A DNA stretch of 64,000 bases, taken from contig CASIAB010000002.1 in the NCBI GenBank assembly GCA_949372635.1, positions 274,677 to 338,676 of the forward strand, given 5' to 3'. This DNA is from an uncultured Pseudomonadales bacterium. GTDB lineage: Bacteria > Pseudomonadota > Gammaproteobacteria > Pseudomonadales > Pseudohongiellaceae. Below are positions 16,533 through 26,077 of the stretch, piece after piece. A model generated the notes under the pieces. The model did no database searches. It worked only from the letters and a program-made list of their open reading frames with translations, and had not been told where the DNA came from. The position numbers and the translations under genes are program-made. Position 1 is the stretch's first letter, and every line of letters begins with the position of its first letter.

Positions 16533-18443
16533 TTAGGAATTTCGCAATTTCTCCAGATCTTCCCAGCGCTCATAGGATTTCTCAAGCTGGCTCTGCACTT
16601 CCGCCACTTGCTTCAGCGTTTCCTCTACAGACTTTCCACCGTCGTCCTGGTTGTCGTAAAACTCAGGTTTAGACATGTGCTGCTCTAACTCAGACTGACT
16701 TATTTCAAGCGCTTCTATCTTTGCAGGCAACGCCTCGAGTTCGCGCTGGTCCTTGTAGGAAAGTTTCTTGCTCGGAGCTTTTTTCGGCTCAGGCTTTTCT
16801 ATCGACTGCTTGGTCGATGAACCACCGCTGGATTTTTCACTGTCCTCGAAACTAAATAACTTGCCGCCTTTGCGCGCCCAGTCACTGTAGCCACCAACAT
16901 ATTCACCGATCTTACCATCACCTTCAAACACCATGAGGCTAGTAACCACATTGTCCATGAACTGCCTGTCGTGACTAACCAGTAGTACGGTTCCATCAAA
17001 TTTCAATAGTATGTCCTCCAGCAACTCCAGGGTCTCGATATCTAGATCGTTTGTCGGTTCGTCTAATACCAGAATGTTTGCTGGTCGGCTAAACACCTTC
17101 GCGAGTATCGCCCGGTTCTGCTCACCGCCGGAGAGCGCTTTGGCCGGTGTGCGAATTCTATCTGGCGCGAAGAGGAAGTCGCCGAGATAGCTGATCACAT
17201 GCTTATTCTGGCCATTGATCTCGATGTAGTCCGAACCGCCGCTTACGTTATCGATCAGATTTTTTTCCATGTCGAGGTGTTCGCGTAACTGATCGAAGTA
17301 GGCAACCTCTAATTTTGATCCTAGTTTTACGGTGCCTTCCTGAGCAGTCAATTTACCCAGCAAGATCTTCAGCAGCGTCGACTTGCCCGCGCCGTTCGCA
17401 CCGACGATACCTATGCGGTCGCCGCGCATGACTGTAGTGGAAAAATCCTTGATGACAGGTCGCTCATCAAAACTGTGGCTGATGTCTTTCAGCTCTGCCA
17501 CAATCTTTCCCGAACTTTCAGTAATGTTCAGCTTGAACTTCGCACTTCCCTCAAGTTCTCTGCGCGCGCCCCTCTCCAGTCGCAAAGCCTCTAATGCACG
17601 AACCCTGCCCTCGTTGCGCGTGCGTCTTGCCTTGATTCCTTGTCGGATCCAGACTTCTTCTTCAGCTAGTTTCTTATCGAATAATTTATTCGCTCTCTCT
17701 TCGCTGGCGAGCTGCTGTTCGCGAAAGTCTAGGAATTTCTGAAACGTTCCTTCGAATTCGTATAGGTGACCTCTATCGATCTCTACGATCTTGTTAACCA
17801 CATTCTGCAGGAAGGTTCTGTCGTGAGTAACGAGCAAGACTGCGCCGTTATATTCTTGCAGTTGCTTCTCTAGCCATTCTATCGCTGGCACGTCGAGGTG
17901 ATTGGTCGGCTCATCGAGAAGCAAAAATTCTGGCTCTCTTACCAGTGCGCGCGCCAAAGCAACGCGCTTGCGCCAACCACCGGATAATTCCGACATGAGT
18001 TTGTCTGCCGGCAATTGAAGTTGTGTAATTACGGTATCTACTTTTTGTCCCAGACTCCAACCCTGCTTCGCTTCCAAAGCACCCTGCACGCGCTCGAGTT
18101 TTGCCATGTCGGCATTCTCATAGTCGGCAATCATGTGATGGTACTGCTTTAGGAGCTCACCCACTTCAGAGAGGCCGCCCGCTACCATGTCATAGACAGA
18201 TTGCTCATCGGCTTCGGGTAATGACTGCTCTAGCCACGCCACCTCTACTCCAGGCCTAAGCCAGCGCTCGCCGCTGTCAGGCTGCATCGAACCGGCGATG
18301 ACTTTCATGAAGGTGGTTTTGCCAGCGCCATTACGGCCTAACAATCCAATTTTACTACCCTTCTTCAGCGTGAAGTCGACTTCATCGAGAAGGATATGAG
18401 TACCAAAATTGAGAGCAACTTTGTCGAGGCGAACTAGAGGCAT
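16533..18443 (-). CDS. uup: ABC-F family ATPase Uup
   Basis: This is a cytoplasmic protein with two ABC ATPase domains and no membrane part. Domain 1 has Walker A G-R-N-G-A-G-K-T-T, signature L-S-G-G-W-R-K-R-V and Walker B L-L-L-D-E-P-T-N-H-L-D. Domain 2 has G-A-N-G-A-G-K-S-T, L-S-G-G-E-Q-N-R-A and L-V-L-D-E-P-T-N-D-L-D. A charged linker and a C-terminal coiled coil follow, as in Uup, a DNA- and ribosome-associated ABC-F protein. I chose the ATG at 18443 (M-P-L-V-R-L, as in homologues, 636 residues); an ATG at 18488 would add 15 residues. Confidence 0.95.
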   Translation of the reverse strand: MPLVRLDKVALNFGTHILLDEVDFTLKKGSKIGLLGRNGAGKTTFMKVIAGSMQPDSGERWLRPGVEVAWLEQSLPEADEQSVYDMVAGGLSEVGELLKQYHHMIADYENADMAKLERVQGALEAKQGWSLGQKVDTVITQLQLPADKLMSELSGGWRKRVALARALVREPEFLLLDEPTNHLDVPAIEWLEKQLQEYNGAVLLVTHDRTFLQNVVNKIVEIDRGHLYEFEGTFQKFLDFREQQLASEERANKLFDKKLAEEEVWIRQGIKARRTRNEGRVRALEALRLERGARRELEGSAKFKLNITESSGKIVAELKDISHSFDERPVIKDFSTTVMRGDRIGIVGANGAGKSTLLKILLGKLTAQEGTVKLGSKLEVAYFDQLREHLDMEKNLIDNVSGGSDYIEINGQNKHVISYLGDFLFAPDRIRTPAKALSGGEQNRAILAKVFSRPANILVLDEPTNDLDIETLELLEDILLKFDGTVLLVSHDRQFMDNVVTSLMVFEGDGKIGEYVGGYSDWARKGGKLFSFEDSEKSSGGSSTKQSIEKPEPKKAPSKKLSYKDQRELEALPAKIEALEISQSELEQHMSKPEFYDNQDDGGKSVEETLKQVAEVQSQLEKSYERWEDLEKLRNS

Positions 18444-18726
18444 GGAATAATAACTTAGATGAAATTTTGGTAACTGCTGGGCTGCCATTCTACCCTAACG
18501 ATCGCCGAAAAAGTGATCAATTACGAGTCCTTCTGCGGCATTCTGATAAACACGAAATAGTGTAAGTAATTAACCAATTTTCACCATTTTGCAATTGAAT
18601 ACCATTGAATATGGAATATTTAATTTAAATATTTCAATAACTTAACTATTGGTACGGATGCTGCGCTGAATACAGAGCTTTTTGACAAAGAGTAATGGAA
18701 GAAATTTAGTTCAGGGGGTAGAGGCT

Positions 18727-18941
18727 ATGAGTAAGAAGAATTCAGAAAAGAGTTCAATGCCAATGGTGAACAAGGGGGCCTGTTTGGTGTTGGTTGGCCT
18801 ACTGACCCTGCTCGGTATTGTAGGTTTGGCTTGCCCATCATCCCAGGAATATTGTTTCTGTTTCTTGCGGCATTGCTGCTGGCAAAAGTATCTAGCCGCT
18901 TCGACGAACTGCTGCATAAGAATGAGAACATGAGGACTTAG
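18727..18941 (+). pseudogene. Small DUF454/PGPGW-like membrane protein, frameshifted
   Basis: From the ATG at 18727 the frame encodes a charged start and a helix L-V-L-V-G-L-L-T-L-L-G-I-V-G, then runs into an unnatural cysteine-rich tail. In the frame one base earlier, from 18828, it reads G-L-P-I-I-P-G-I-L-F-L-F-L-A-A-L-L-L-A-K-V and S-S-R-F-D-E-L-L, stopping at 18941. Joined, the two halves make a two-helix protein of the DUF454 or PGPGW type, with the expected P-x-x-P-G between helices. A single missing base near 18825 explains the break. It could be a mutation or an error. Confidence 0.65.
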
Positions 18942-19433
18942 CGCCGCCCTTGGGATACTAGCAACGCACGGCTTTTGCCGCAGCGCGTAAAATTGTCTTT
19001 ACAGTTAGTAGCAAGGGCAGTTGTGAATGGCGTTGAAACTACTATCAATTTATTTAACGAGACTAGAGCGGATAGCTAGCCGACTGGGACCTAGTCCAGC
19101 ATTATTAAAGCGGTTCTATTCGATCATGAATATCTCTACATTCGAAAAAATATCGATAGAACCTTCTGCATTATACGGTTGCATGGCTGCATAGAGAGAT
19201 GTTCCCAATTCGGGCTTCCCTGAAAGAGTATTTAGGGGCCTTACATCCAGTTTCCCTATAGGTGTCTAGGAAGGAAATGGCGCGTAGTAAAGTAAGTATC
19301 CTGTTGCACCCAGCACCTCAGGCCAATTCATCGTAACCATTATTCCATCTATCGTTATTGCCAATACTGGAGAGGAGGTTTTTGTTATTAACGATTCTTG
19401 TTAGTTAGTGGATGCAGAGCATTCGCTGCAGTC
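18942..19433. other. Intergenic stretch without a recognisable gene
   Basis: There are 492 bases between the broken membrane gene and the convergent oxidoreductase gene. I found no open frame that looks like a protein and no strong hairpin with a T run. Confidence 0.5.
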
Positions 19434-20603
19434 CTAACTCAGCTTCTGCCAGGTATTGCCTCCAACATTCGAGCCAACTGCTTTCTCGATAAATTCCATA
19501 CCGCGCAAGCCATCCGCTATGCCGGGGACCAGCATTGCGTGAGGGTCACACTCACGATTGCTTTTGCGCGCATTCAATTGCTCGGCGATATCTCGATAGA
19601 GTGTGGCGAAGGCTTCTAGAAAACCCTCTGGGTGACCGGCAGGCAGACGCGTCGAATACCCAGTTGCCCCGGGAATACTAGCGTTAGCTCTAGACAGTAT
19701 TTCTTTGCTGCCACCGAGAGTCGTGACGTTCAGGTAATTCGGATTCTCCTGCGACCAGTCGATGCCAGCCTTGTCACCATAGAGTCGAATACGTAACGCG
19801 TTCTCGTTGCCGGTAGCAATTTGGCTAGACCAGAGGCTGCCTTTGGCGCCATTGTCGAAACGCAGGAGAATATTGGCGTTATCATCCAACTTACGCTTGC
19901 CTACGAATGAGTTCAGATCGGCAAGCAGTTCAGTTGTCTTCAAGCCGCTAACGAATTCCGCGAGATGAAAAGCATGAGTTCCAATATCTCCTATGCAACC
20001 GCCCGCCCCAGCTTTTTCAGGATCAGTGCGCCAGGCTGCCTGTTTCTGATCATCATCTTCAATATTAGTAGCTAACCAATCTTGCGGATATTCAACCTGC
20101 ACGACACGAATGCCGCCAAGCCTGCCTTGTGCTACTAGCTGCCTTGCCAATCGAACCATAGGATAGGCACTATAGTTATAAGTGACTGCGAACAAGAGTC
20201 CGCTAGCATTTGCCAAATCAGCCAACTCTTCGGCTTGAGCGAGGGTCGCCGTAAGAGGCTTATCGCAGATGACGTGAATTCCCGCACGTAGCATCGCGCT
20301 CGCGGCGGGGTAATGCAGATGATTAGGGGTGACGATGGTGGCGACTTCTATACCGTCTTCTCGATCGGACTCGGCCACAGCCATGTCTTCGAAACTTTCG
20401 TAACTTCGATCGGCATCTATGCCTAACTCTGCCGCCGATGCAGCCGCTTTTTCCGATTCGCTGCTGAGTGCACCTGCTAGCAATGCGTATTTATCATCCA
20501 GTCTCGCGGCTATACGATGTACCTCGCCAATGAAGGCACCCTGTCCGCCGCCTACCATACCAAGTCTAAGCTTAGGAGGCTCAACTGAAATGTTGTCCGT
20601 CAT
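19434..20603 (-). CDS. Gfo/Idh/MocA-family NAD(P)-dependent oxidoreductase
   Basis: This 389-residue enzyme has an N-terminal Rossmann fold with G-M-V-G-G-G-Q-G-A-F-I, then T-P-N-H-L-H-Y-P-A-A and the H-V-I-C-D-K-P-L-T catalytic lysine block. The C-terminal half is the family's alpha/beta domain and includes G-D-I-G-T-H-A-F-H. Such enzymes oxidise or reduce sugars, inositols or their derivatives using NAD(P). It is the last gene of a three-gene unit with an isomerase-like protein (20 bases upstream) and a sugar-binding protein, pointing to catabolism of a sugar or polyol. The exact substrate cannot be read from sequence. Confidence 0.92.
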   Translation of the reverse strand: MTDNISVEPPKLRLGMVGGGQGAFIGEVHRIAARLDDKYALLAGALSSESEKAAASAAELGIDADRSYESFEDMAVAESDREDGIEVATIVTPNHLHYPAASAMLRAGIHVICDKPLTATLAQAEELADLANASGLLFAVTYNYSAYPMVRLARQLVAQGRLGGIRVVQVEYPQDWLATNIEDDDQKQAAWRTDPEKAGAGGCIGDIGTHAFHLAEFVSGLKTTELLADLNSFVGKRKLDDNANILLRFDNGAKGSLWSSQIATGNENALRIRLYGDKAGIDWSQENPNYLNVTTLGGSKEILSRANASIPGATGYSTRLPAGHPEGFLEAFATLYRDIAEQLNARKSNRECDPHAMLVPGIADGLRGMEFIEKAVGSNVGGNTWQKLS

Positions 20604-20623
20604 GGTGTAATCCGTATCAAGGG

Positions 20624-21679
20624 CTAGTCGATTCCTAAAATTCTTTTATTAGCCGCATCATCGCTGCCGCCATCTGCGAAGTCATCGAAGGCCTTGTCGG
20701 TAACGTGGATGATGTGGTCACGAATGAATGCGGCGCCCTCTCTGGCTCCGTCTTCGGGATGCTTGAGGCAGCACTCCCATTCCAATACAGCCCAGCCTTC
20801 GAAATCCATAGCAGCTAGTTTCGAGAACATAGCTTTGAAATCTACCTGTCCATCGCCGAGCGAGCGAAATCTTCCTGCCCGATCTACCCAACTCTGATAT
20901 CCACCATAGACTCCTTGTTTGGCAGTAGAATTGAATTCTGCATCCTTAATATGCACCATTTTTATCCGATCCTGATAAGCATCCATGAACCCAAGATAGT
21001 CCAGCTGCTGCAAAACCATGTGGCTTGGATCATAGAGAATATTACAGCGCGAATGATCATTCACTCTCTCGAGAAACATCTCGAAAGTGATTCCGTCGTG
21101 CAGGTCTTCACCCGGGTGAATCTCGTAACATACGTTTACGCCGGCATCGTCGAAAGCATTCAGTATGGGGAGCCAGCGTTTGGCAAGCTCATCGAATGCG
21201 GCCTCAACCAAACCAGCGGGCCGCTGTGGCCAAGGATAGAGATAAGGCCAAGCGAGCGCGCCAGAAAATGTAGCATGATCAGTAAGCCCGAGATTCTTGG
21301 AGGCCTTTGCCGCTAATAGCATCTGCCCAGCCGCCCATTGCTGTCGGGCTTTCGGATTGCCTCTGACATGCTCGGCTGCAAAGCCGTCGAACATTTCATC
21401 GTAGGCTGGATGCACGGCTACCAACTGCCCTTGAAGGTGGGTAGAAAGCTCTGTGATCTCAACGTTGTGCGCGGCGAGAGTGCCCTTCACCTCGTCACAG
21501 TAATCTGCACTCTGCGCTGCTGTCGCTAAGTCGAATAGACGTTCTTCCCAGCTAGGAATCTGAACACCCTTAAATCCACACTCTGATACCCAGGAGCCAA
21601 TTGCATCGAGCGAGTTGAAAGGTGATTTATCATCTGCAAATTGCGCCAGAAAAACGGCCGGGCCTTTTATCGTTTTCAT
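20624..21679 (-). CDS. Xylose-isomerase-like TIM-barrel sugar isomerase/epimerase
   Basis: This 351-residue cytoplasmic protein belongs to the AP-endonuclease-2/xylose-isomerase-like TIM-barrel family. It has V-Q-I-P-S-W-E near the start and metal-ligand type residues in C-Y-E-I-H-P-G-E-D, then Y-D-P-S-H, then M-V-H-I-K-D-A-E and V-L-E-W-E-C. Family members isomerise or epimerise keto-sugars, inosose or hydroxypyruvate-like compounds with a divalent metal. Lying between a binding protein and an oxidoreductase, it likely acts on the same sugar or polyol. Confidence 0.9.
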   Translation of the reverse strand: MKTIKGPAVFLAQFADDKSPFNSLDAIGSWVSECGFKGVQIPSWEERLFDLATAAQSADYCDEVKGTLAAHNVEITELSTHLQGQLVAVHPAYDEMFDGFAAEHVRGNPKARQQWAAGQMLLAAKASKNLGLTDHATFSGALAWPYLYPWPQRPAGLVEAAFDELAKRWLPILNAFDDAGVNVCYEIHPGEDLHDGITFEMFLERVNDHSRCNILYDPSHMVLQQLDYLGFMDAYQDRIKMVHIKDAEFNSTAKQGVYGGYQSWVDRAGRFRSLGDGQVDFKAMFSKLAAMDFEGWAVLEWECCLKHPEDGAREGAAFIRDHIIHVTDKAFDDFADGGSDDAANKRILGID

Positions 21680-21739
21680 AGATTGCCTTCACTATCTCTT
21701 CGCTAATATTGCAATATTAAATTTTTAGGCCGGCTATCT

Positions 21740-22696
21740 TCAGAACGGCGAATCAGGAAAGTAGTAGCCGGCAGCATTCTCTTGAGTGATAAGGGGAGAG
21801 CCAAGAATGTATTCTCCGCTGACTGGAATCTGTGAGGTGAGCTTCAATACTGTTAGCTCCATTGCCGTCTCAATCATGGCTGGCGGATACAACACATCGA
21901 CTGGAGTTAGTTCATCACCATCCATAACACGCTTCACCATATCTTTCATGCCGCCACCGCCGACGATAAAGAGATCGTCTTGGCGTCTTGCCTGACGAAC
22001 CGCCTGAATAACACCAATAGCGATATCGTCATCCTGCGCCCAGACCGCATCGATCTTCGGGAAGCGCGCAAGGAAGTCCTGCATTACACTGAAACCATCG
22101 TCTCTGTTCCAGTTTGCGAATTTGTGGTCCAGCACATTGATGTTGCTGCCTTCTAACTCCGTCATGAATCCGTCGAAGCGCTGAGTATCGATTACAGTAG
22201 GAATGCCACGCAGCACCACGATGTCGCCAGTGTTGTCTAGTGCTTCCTTTATATACTCGGCAGACACACGACCCATTTCTGCATTGTTGCCCGCCACATA
22301 GACGTCGGCGATACCCTCTTCGCTCAACCCTCTATCGACTACAGTTACGAAGACACCGCGACGCTTAACATTGCGAACCGGGCCCGTGAGAGGCGCCGAT
22401 TCGAAAGGGAGAATTACCAAGGCATCAATACTATGGATCGCTACCAAGTCCTCCAAATCGTTTGCCTGCTCGGAAGCGCTGTTTGCCGTTACGAGGACAA
22501 TATTCAAGTCGGGGTTTTCAGCTTCTAGGCGCGCCTTGGATTGCTCTGCATGGAAATTCAGCCCTCCGGCCCAGCCATGAGTCGCCGAAGGTATTGAGAC
22601 GCCGATTGTGACGGCCTGAGCGAACGAGCCCGATGCAATTATCAGTAGAAAGATTGCGAGCAAGATGCGGGTTTTCGATGACAGCTTGGATGACAT
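21740..22696 (-). CDS. Periplasmic sugar-binding protein (RbsB-like)
   Basis: The ATG at 22696 has a GAAGGAAG site and is followed by a signal peptide ending S-F-A-Q-A; an upstream extension to 22810 is unlikely. The 318-residue protein has the RbsB-type layout: V-T-I-G-V-S-I-P-S-A-T-H-G-W near the mature start, then a hinge region with D-A-L-V-I-L-P, then V-T-V-V-D-R-G and D-A-V-W-A-Q-D-D-D-I-A-I-G. It should bind a sugar or polyol for an ABC importer, yet no ATPase or permease is adjacent. It begins a transcript with the isomerase (60 bases) and the oxidoreductase. Confidence 0.92.
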   Translation of the reverse strand: MSSKLSSKTRILLAIFLLIIASGSFAQAVTIGVSIPSATHGWAGGLNFHAEQSKARLEAENPDLNIVLVTANSASEQANDLEDLVAIHSIDALVILPFESAPLTGPVRNVKRRGVFVTVVDRGLSEEGIADVYVAGNNAEMGRVSAEYIKEALDNTGDIVVLRGIPTVIDTQRFDGFMTELEGSNINVLDHKFANWNRDDGFSVMQDFLARFPKIDAVWAQDDDIAIGVIQAVRQARRQDDLFIVGGGGMKDMVKRVMDGDELTPVDVLYPPAMIETAMELTVLKLTSQIPVSGEYILGSPLITQENAAGYYFPDSPF

Positions 22697-22881
22697 GGAT
22701 AGATGCTTCCTTCTAATTCTTTGTAGAGTGCGAATCTCGCCCTGTGCCGGGGCACGGTGGTCAGTATAGCGAATCATAGAATTTCTGCTACTCGGTTGAT
22801 ATATTGCCACTCCTTAGTTGACATCCACTGGGGGCAGGAATAGTCTGATTAAACATCGAAAAATTATCAAGGATTGGGTCC

Positions 22882-23424
22882 ATGAGAAAACTACACTTTG
22901 CCGCACTCTCCACAGTCGCTTTATTGCTTAGTTCTGCTGCCTTAGCAGGAGACGGTTTCTCACCTGACGAAGCTTTTCAGGCTATGCTAAAACTCGAGGG
23001 CAAATGGGCTGGTGAAGCTCAGGTTGTCCCAGTTGGTCAAGCTAGGGATGACGCCGCTGTTGCCGCAACTTCAGTCTCGTTTAAGAACATCGGTAATTCT
23101 TCAGTGATGCAAACATTTGCCGCCGGCACTCCTGCTGAGATGGTCAGTATGTACCACCAAAACGGCAAAGAAGAGCTTATTCATACTCACTACTGCGCTA
23201 TTGGCAATCAGCCATCAATGACTTTCAGAGATTCCGGCGAAGAGGGTGTCATAGACTTCCAGTTCACCAAGGGTACAAACATGGACGTCGAGTCGAGCCC
23301 ACATGCTCACCACAGCTTCATGCGCATGATCGATGAAGATACATACGAAACTCGTACTGAAAACTGGGGCGGCGGCAAAGTCACTTCGGTTCGCTACACT
23401 ACAATGAAGCGGGTTACAGAATAG
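22882..23424 (+). CDS. Exported hypothetical protein, DUF1579/lipocalin-like
   Basis: This 180-residue protein has a signal peptide ending A-L-A-G. The mature part begins with a helix and L-E-G-K-W-A-G-E-A-Q, like the G-x-W start of lipocalin-type or DUF1579 barrels. It goes on with alternating strands including V-S-M-Y-H-Q-N-G, H-Y-C-A-I-G-N-Q-P, and a histidine-rich S-S-P-H-A-H-H-S-F. This suggests a secreted barrel that may bind a small ligand. It is a single gene with its own terminator just downstream, and no partner gives a clue to function. Confidence 0.72.
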   Translation: MRKLHFAALSTVALLLSSAALAGDGFSPDEAFQAMLKLEGKWAGEAQVVPVGQARDDAAVAATSVSFKNIGNSSVMQTFAAGTPAEMVSMYHQNGKEELIHTHYCAIGNQPSMTFRDSGEEGVIDFQFTKGTNMDVESSPHAHHSFMRMIDEDTYETRTENWGGGKVTSVRYTTMKRVTE

Positions 23425-23454
23425 TTCTAACTAACTTCAATCCAAAAAAATCAA

Positions 23455-23481
23455 GGCGTAACTTGTGTTACGCCTTTTTTT
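23455..23481 (+). terminator. Intrinsic terminator
   Basis: A perfect 8-base-pair stem, GGCGTAAC and GTTACGCC, closes a four-base loop and is followed by seven T residues. It lies 30 bases after the 22882-23424 gene and should end its transcript. Confidence 0.95.
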
Positions 23482-23707
23482 GTTTGCTTTTTAGACTGCA
23501 AATCAATTTCTCTTTTCTTAGTCAGGCATGTGTTATTCCACAAAACCGTCAATGCATGTATTCATCGAAGAAGTACGCAGTAGTTAAAACCAGAGTCTGA
23601 AACCAGTTCTAGCCTTTATTTTCTCCAAACGGAATTGCTATTTAGCCGTTTCCATTTTGATGCTTACACAATACTCTCTGAAGGCCCGCCGGATTCTTTG
23701 ATTGTGC

Positions 23708-24358
23708 TCAACGAGCAAATTTTAGAATATATCCTTTGAATTCTTCATTCAAATAATCTGTGTGAATTGGCTTTTCTTGGAAAGAACTATACCCAAGCTT
23801 GATCATTCTATCTCTTAATTTATTTTTCCTACCACGTCCGGGATCGACAATAATCACCTCACACTTTTCATTCGAATGACCTTCAATAAAACTGGCCAGT
23901 AGTGAGACATGTTGATCTTCATATAATAAATCGCTTCCTATTATCAAATCGAAAAGACCAAGATCGTCCTCTTTCTCAACCCAATCTACTCGCTTATAAG
24001 CAATAGGCTGATCTTTGTTGAGAAGGGTATTTCTTGCAAGAAAAATACCCGCCTCAGGGTGGTAGTCAGTTGCCGTGATGTTCGCATGTTTTTTATTGAG
24101 GAGCAGGCTGCTTAGCGCCATACCACAGCCGACCTCTAGGATTCGTTTTGAGCCAGTATTGAAGTCGCTTATATAGTGGGCAAGAACCATACTTGAAGGC
24201 CACACAACGCCAAAAATTGGCCACTGAGCAGGAGAAATACCAAGATTCTTCGCAATATTTTCTGGGTCATCAAATTCTTGCCGATTACGAAGTGTACACA
24301 GATGAATGTCAATTTTTCCAAACTCGATAGTCTGAAAGGATAATCGAAGTTTTGTCAT
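23708..24358 (-). CDS. METTL21-like class I SAM methyltransferase (probable protein methyltransferase)
   Basis: This 216-residue cytoplasmic protein is related to the lysine methyltransferase family PF10294. It has W-P-S-S-M-V-L-A (family W-P-A-A block), then the SAM-binding I-L-E-V-G-C-G-M-A-L, then A-T-D-Y-H-P-E as motif II, and L-I-I-G-S-D-L-L-Y-E-D as the catalytic D-x-x-Y motif. Family members methylate lysine in proteins such as translation factors; bacterial targets are mostly unknown. The gene is AT-rich relative to its neighbours and stands alone. Confidence 0.87.
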   Translation of the reverse strand: MTKLRLSFQTIEFGKIDIHLCTLRNRQEFDDPENIAKNLGISPAQWPIFGVVWPSSMVLAHYISDFNTGSKRILEVGCGMALSSLLLNKKHANITATDYHPEAGIFLARNTLLNKDQPIAYKRVDWVEKEDDLGLFDLIIGSDLLYEDQHVSLLASFIEGHSNEKCEVIIVDPGRGRKNKLRDRMIKLGYSSFQEKPIHTDYLNEEFKGYILKFAR

Positions 24359-24625
24359 TAGGATGCCTTTAGATTGGCGCTAAGTAAGCTATCTGAGATA
24401 TATGACAAGACGATATAACACCATAAGCTATAATACTTTGTTTCTGAGTGAAATATGCCCAGAAACAGATCCAGAATTGACCTCTAAGGCACAACAATAC
24501 TCGCAACTCTCCTCAATAATGGGCTAGAATCCGGTTAATTCGGTTAACTATTAAGCAATCAATTCGATTGTTGCTTTCGAAGATACCGAGAAAATACGAT
24601 TTTCTAACTGATTTCAGGAAACACT

Positions 24626-25387
24626 ATGAACATAATCAAGCCTAGCCTAGTCGTAGCAGCACTTTCGCTACTTTCACCGGTGCTCGTTAGTGCTCAGAGC
24701 CTAACTCCTCTGCAGCAGAGCGTACAGAGCGTAATGGGAATGGACCACCGGACGGAGGCGGAGCTCGCTAGAGATGCGGACCGCGATCCAATCGCTGCAC
24801 TAGACTTCATCGGCCTCGAAGCCGACATGACTGTTATCGAATTCTTACCAGCGGGCCAGGCCTACTACACAAAGATTTTAGGCCCAGTGCTGAGAGACAA
24901 CGGACATCTTTATACCGTCGACAATGCGAGCACATTCGGCAATTGGGGTGACTGGACTGAGGAAGACATGTTTGCCATGACGCATCAGGTGACTATTGAG
25001 AATAATTACAACAGGGCAGAAGGACGGTATGCGCCAGGTGATATTAACTTCGGTGTAGCAAGCGCAGATATGTTTCTTCATTTTCGGGAGTACCATAACT
25101 TCAATGAGACAGACAATAGCCGTGTCAATGCTGAAGTTTTTGATACTCTAAAGTCTGGTGGCACCTATGTTGTTGTAGACCACACGCGACGTCATATGCA
25201 GGAAGAGACTGGCACTCTAGGTCGCCGCGAGGATCCGGTAGATGTAATCCTGCAAGTGCAGGCAGCTGGCTTCGTTCTCGATAGAGCTTCTGATATGTTC
25301 TTCCAAGAAAGCGACGACCTATCTCAGGAAGTTGGCCAGATTCCGAACATGACAGACCGTTTTTTCTTGGTATTTAAGAAGCCTTAA
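24626..25387 (+). CDS. Predicted methyltransferase with signal peptide (COG4798-like)
   Basis: The 253-residue protein begins with a good signal peptide, cleavage near V-S-A-Q (residue 24). The rest resembles the predicted methyltransferases of COG4798: D-F-I-G-L-E-A-D-M-T-V-I-E-F-L-P-A-G in place of the usual motif I, then the acidic Y-T-V-D-N-A after the second strand, and G-G-T-Y-V-V-V-D-H. SAM is not expected in the periplasm, and the glycine-rich motif I is weak (F-L-P-A-G-Q), so it may bind another ligand. An AGGAAAC site precedes the ATG. Confidence 0.82.
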   Translation: MNIIKPSLVVAALSLLSPVLVSAQSLTPLQQSVQSVMGMDHRTEAELARDADRDPIAALDFIGLEADMTVIEFLPAGQAYYTKILGPVLRDNGHLYTVDNASTFGNWGDWTEEDMFAMTHQVTIENNYNRAEGRYAPGDINFGVASADMFLHFREYHNFNETDNSRVNAEVFDTLKSGGTYVVVDHTRRHMQEETGTLGRREDPVDVILQVQAAGFVLDRASDMFFQESDDLSQEVGQIPNMTDRFFLVFKKP

Positions 25388-25561
25388 ACTCTGAACTGCA
25401 TACAGTAATAAAGCCTTCAATGGCAGGGTCCACGGTGATGCTGCCTCGAAGTCTTTTTTTGCGCCACAATTACGCCTTACGTCCCCCCGGTCCATCTAAT
25501 ATCGCTTTACTATAAGCCTGTGGTATAACTAGAAGGTGGCGCCCTACCTAAAAACATAACA

Positions 25562-26077
25562 ATGGACCCAACTTTGAGACTTCTATTACTTATTGCATGT
25601 ATTTTTAGCGGCCTCGACTTCACGGCCCTAGCTCAGGATTCTGGTGCCCCGCCCGCGATATTCAAACCTAACGCAGAAATTGAAGCCGAATTGGATAGGG
25701 CTGCGGCATCATCTGCATCCGCTGGCGGCTGGTCAGTAACTATCTCTCCCGGAGTGTCAGTTCGTCGCCGCAGTAGTGGGGTGGAACAGTATGCGATCAT
25801 CCATCCCTGGAGCATGGAGATCTATCGCATACTCGAAGGAAGCGGAACATTCGTGACAGGTGGAAAACTTGAGCTACCTCTCGCAGAATCTAGTGATCCG
25901 AACATCGTACGTACGCAACACGGCATAATAGGCGGGCTTGCTAGGCAAGTTACTGCGGGAGATGTGCTGGTACTGCAGCCCGGCACGCCTCATTGGTTTC
26001 GGAGCATAGACGGCGAGACTATTACCTATATGGAAAGCCGCATAATGATTACAACCCACCCCGTTCAGTATCAGTAA
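25562..26077 (+). CDS. Exported cupin-fold protein
   Basis: This 171-residue protein has a signal peptide ending A-L-A-Q. The mature part has a single cupin barrel: S-M-E-I-Y-R-I-L-E-G-S-G-T-F-V-T-G-G corresponds to cupin motif 1, and G-D-V-L-V-L-Q-P-G-T-P-H-W-F to motif 2 with its histidine. The motif 1 histidine pair is replaced, so metal binding is uncertain. Such periplasmic cupins have diverse or unknown roles. It is preceded by the exported methyltransferase-like gene with a 174-base gap. Confidence 0.8.
   Translation: MDPTLRLLLLIACIFSGLDFTALAQDSGAPPAIFKPNAEIEAELDRAAASSASAGGWSVTISPGVSVRRRSSGVEQYAIIHPWSMEIYRILEGSGTFVTGGKLELPLAESSDPNIVRTQHGIIGGLARQVTAGDVLVLQPGTPHWFRSIDGETITYMESRIMITTHPVQYQ

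Noticed and set aside
18682..18933. In-frame TGA at 18931 as a second possible selenocysteine codon
   Set aside because: The sequence before it is the out-of-frame tail of a frameshifted membrane protein; no redox motif is present and the protein's true continuation is in another frame.
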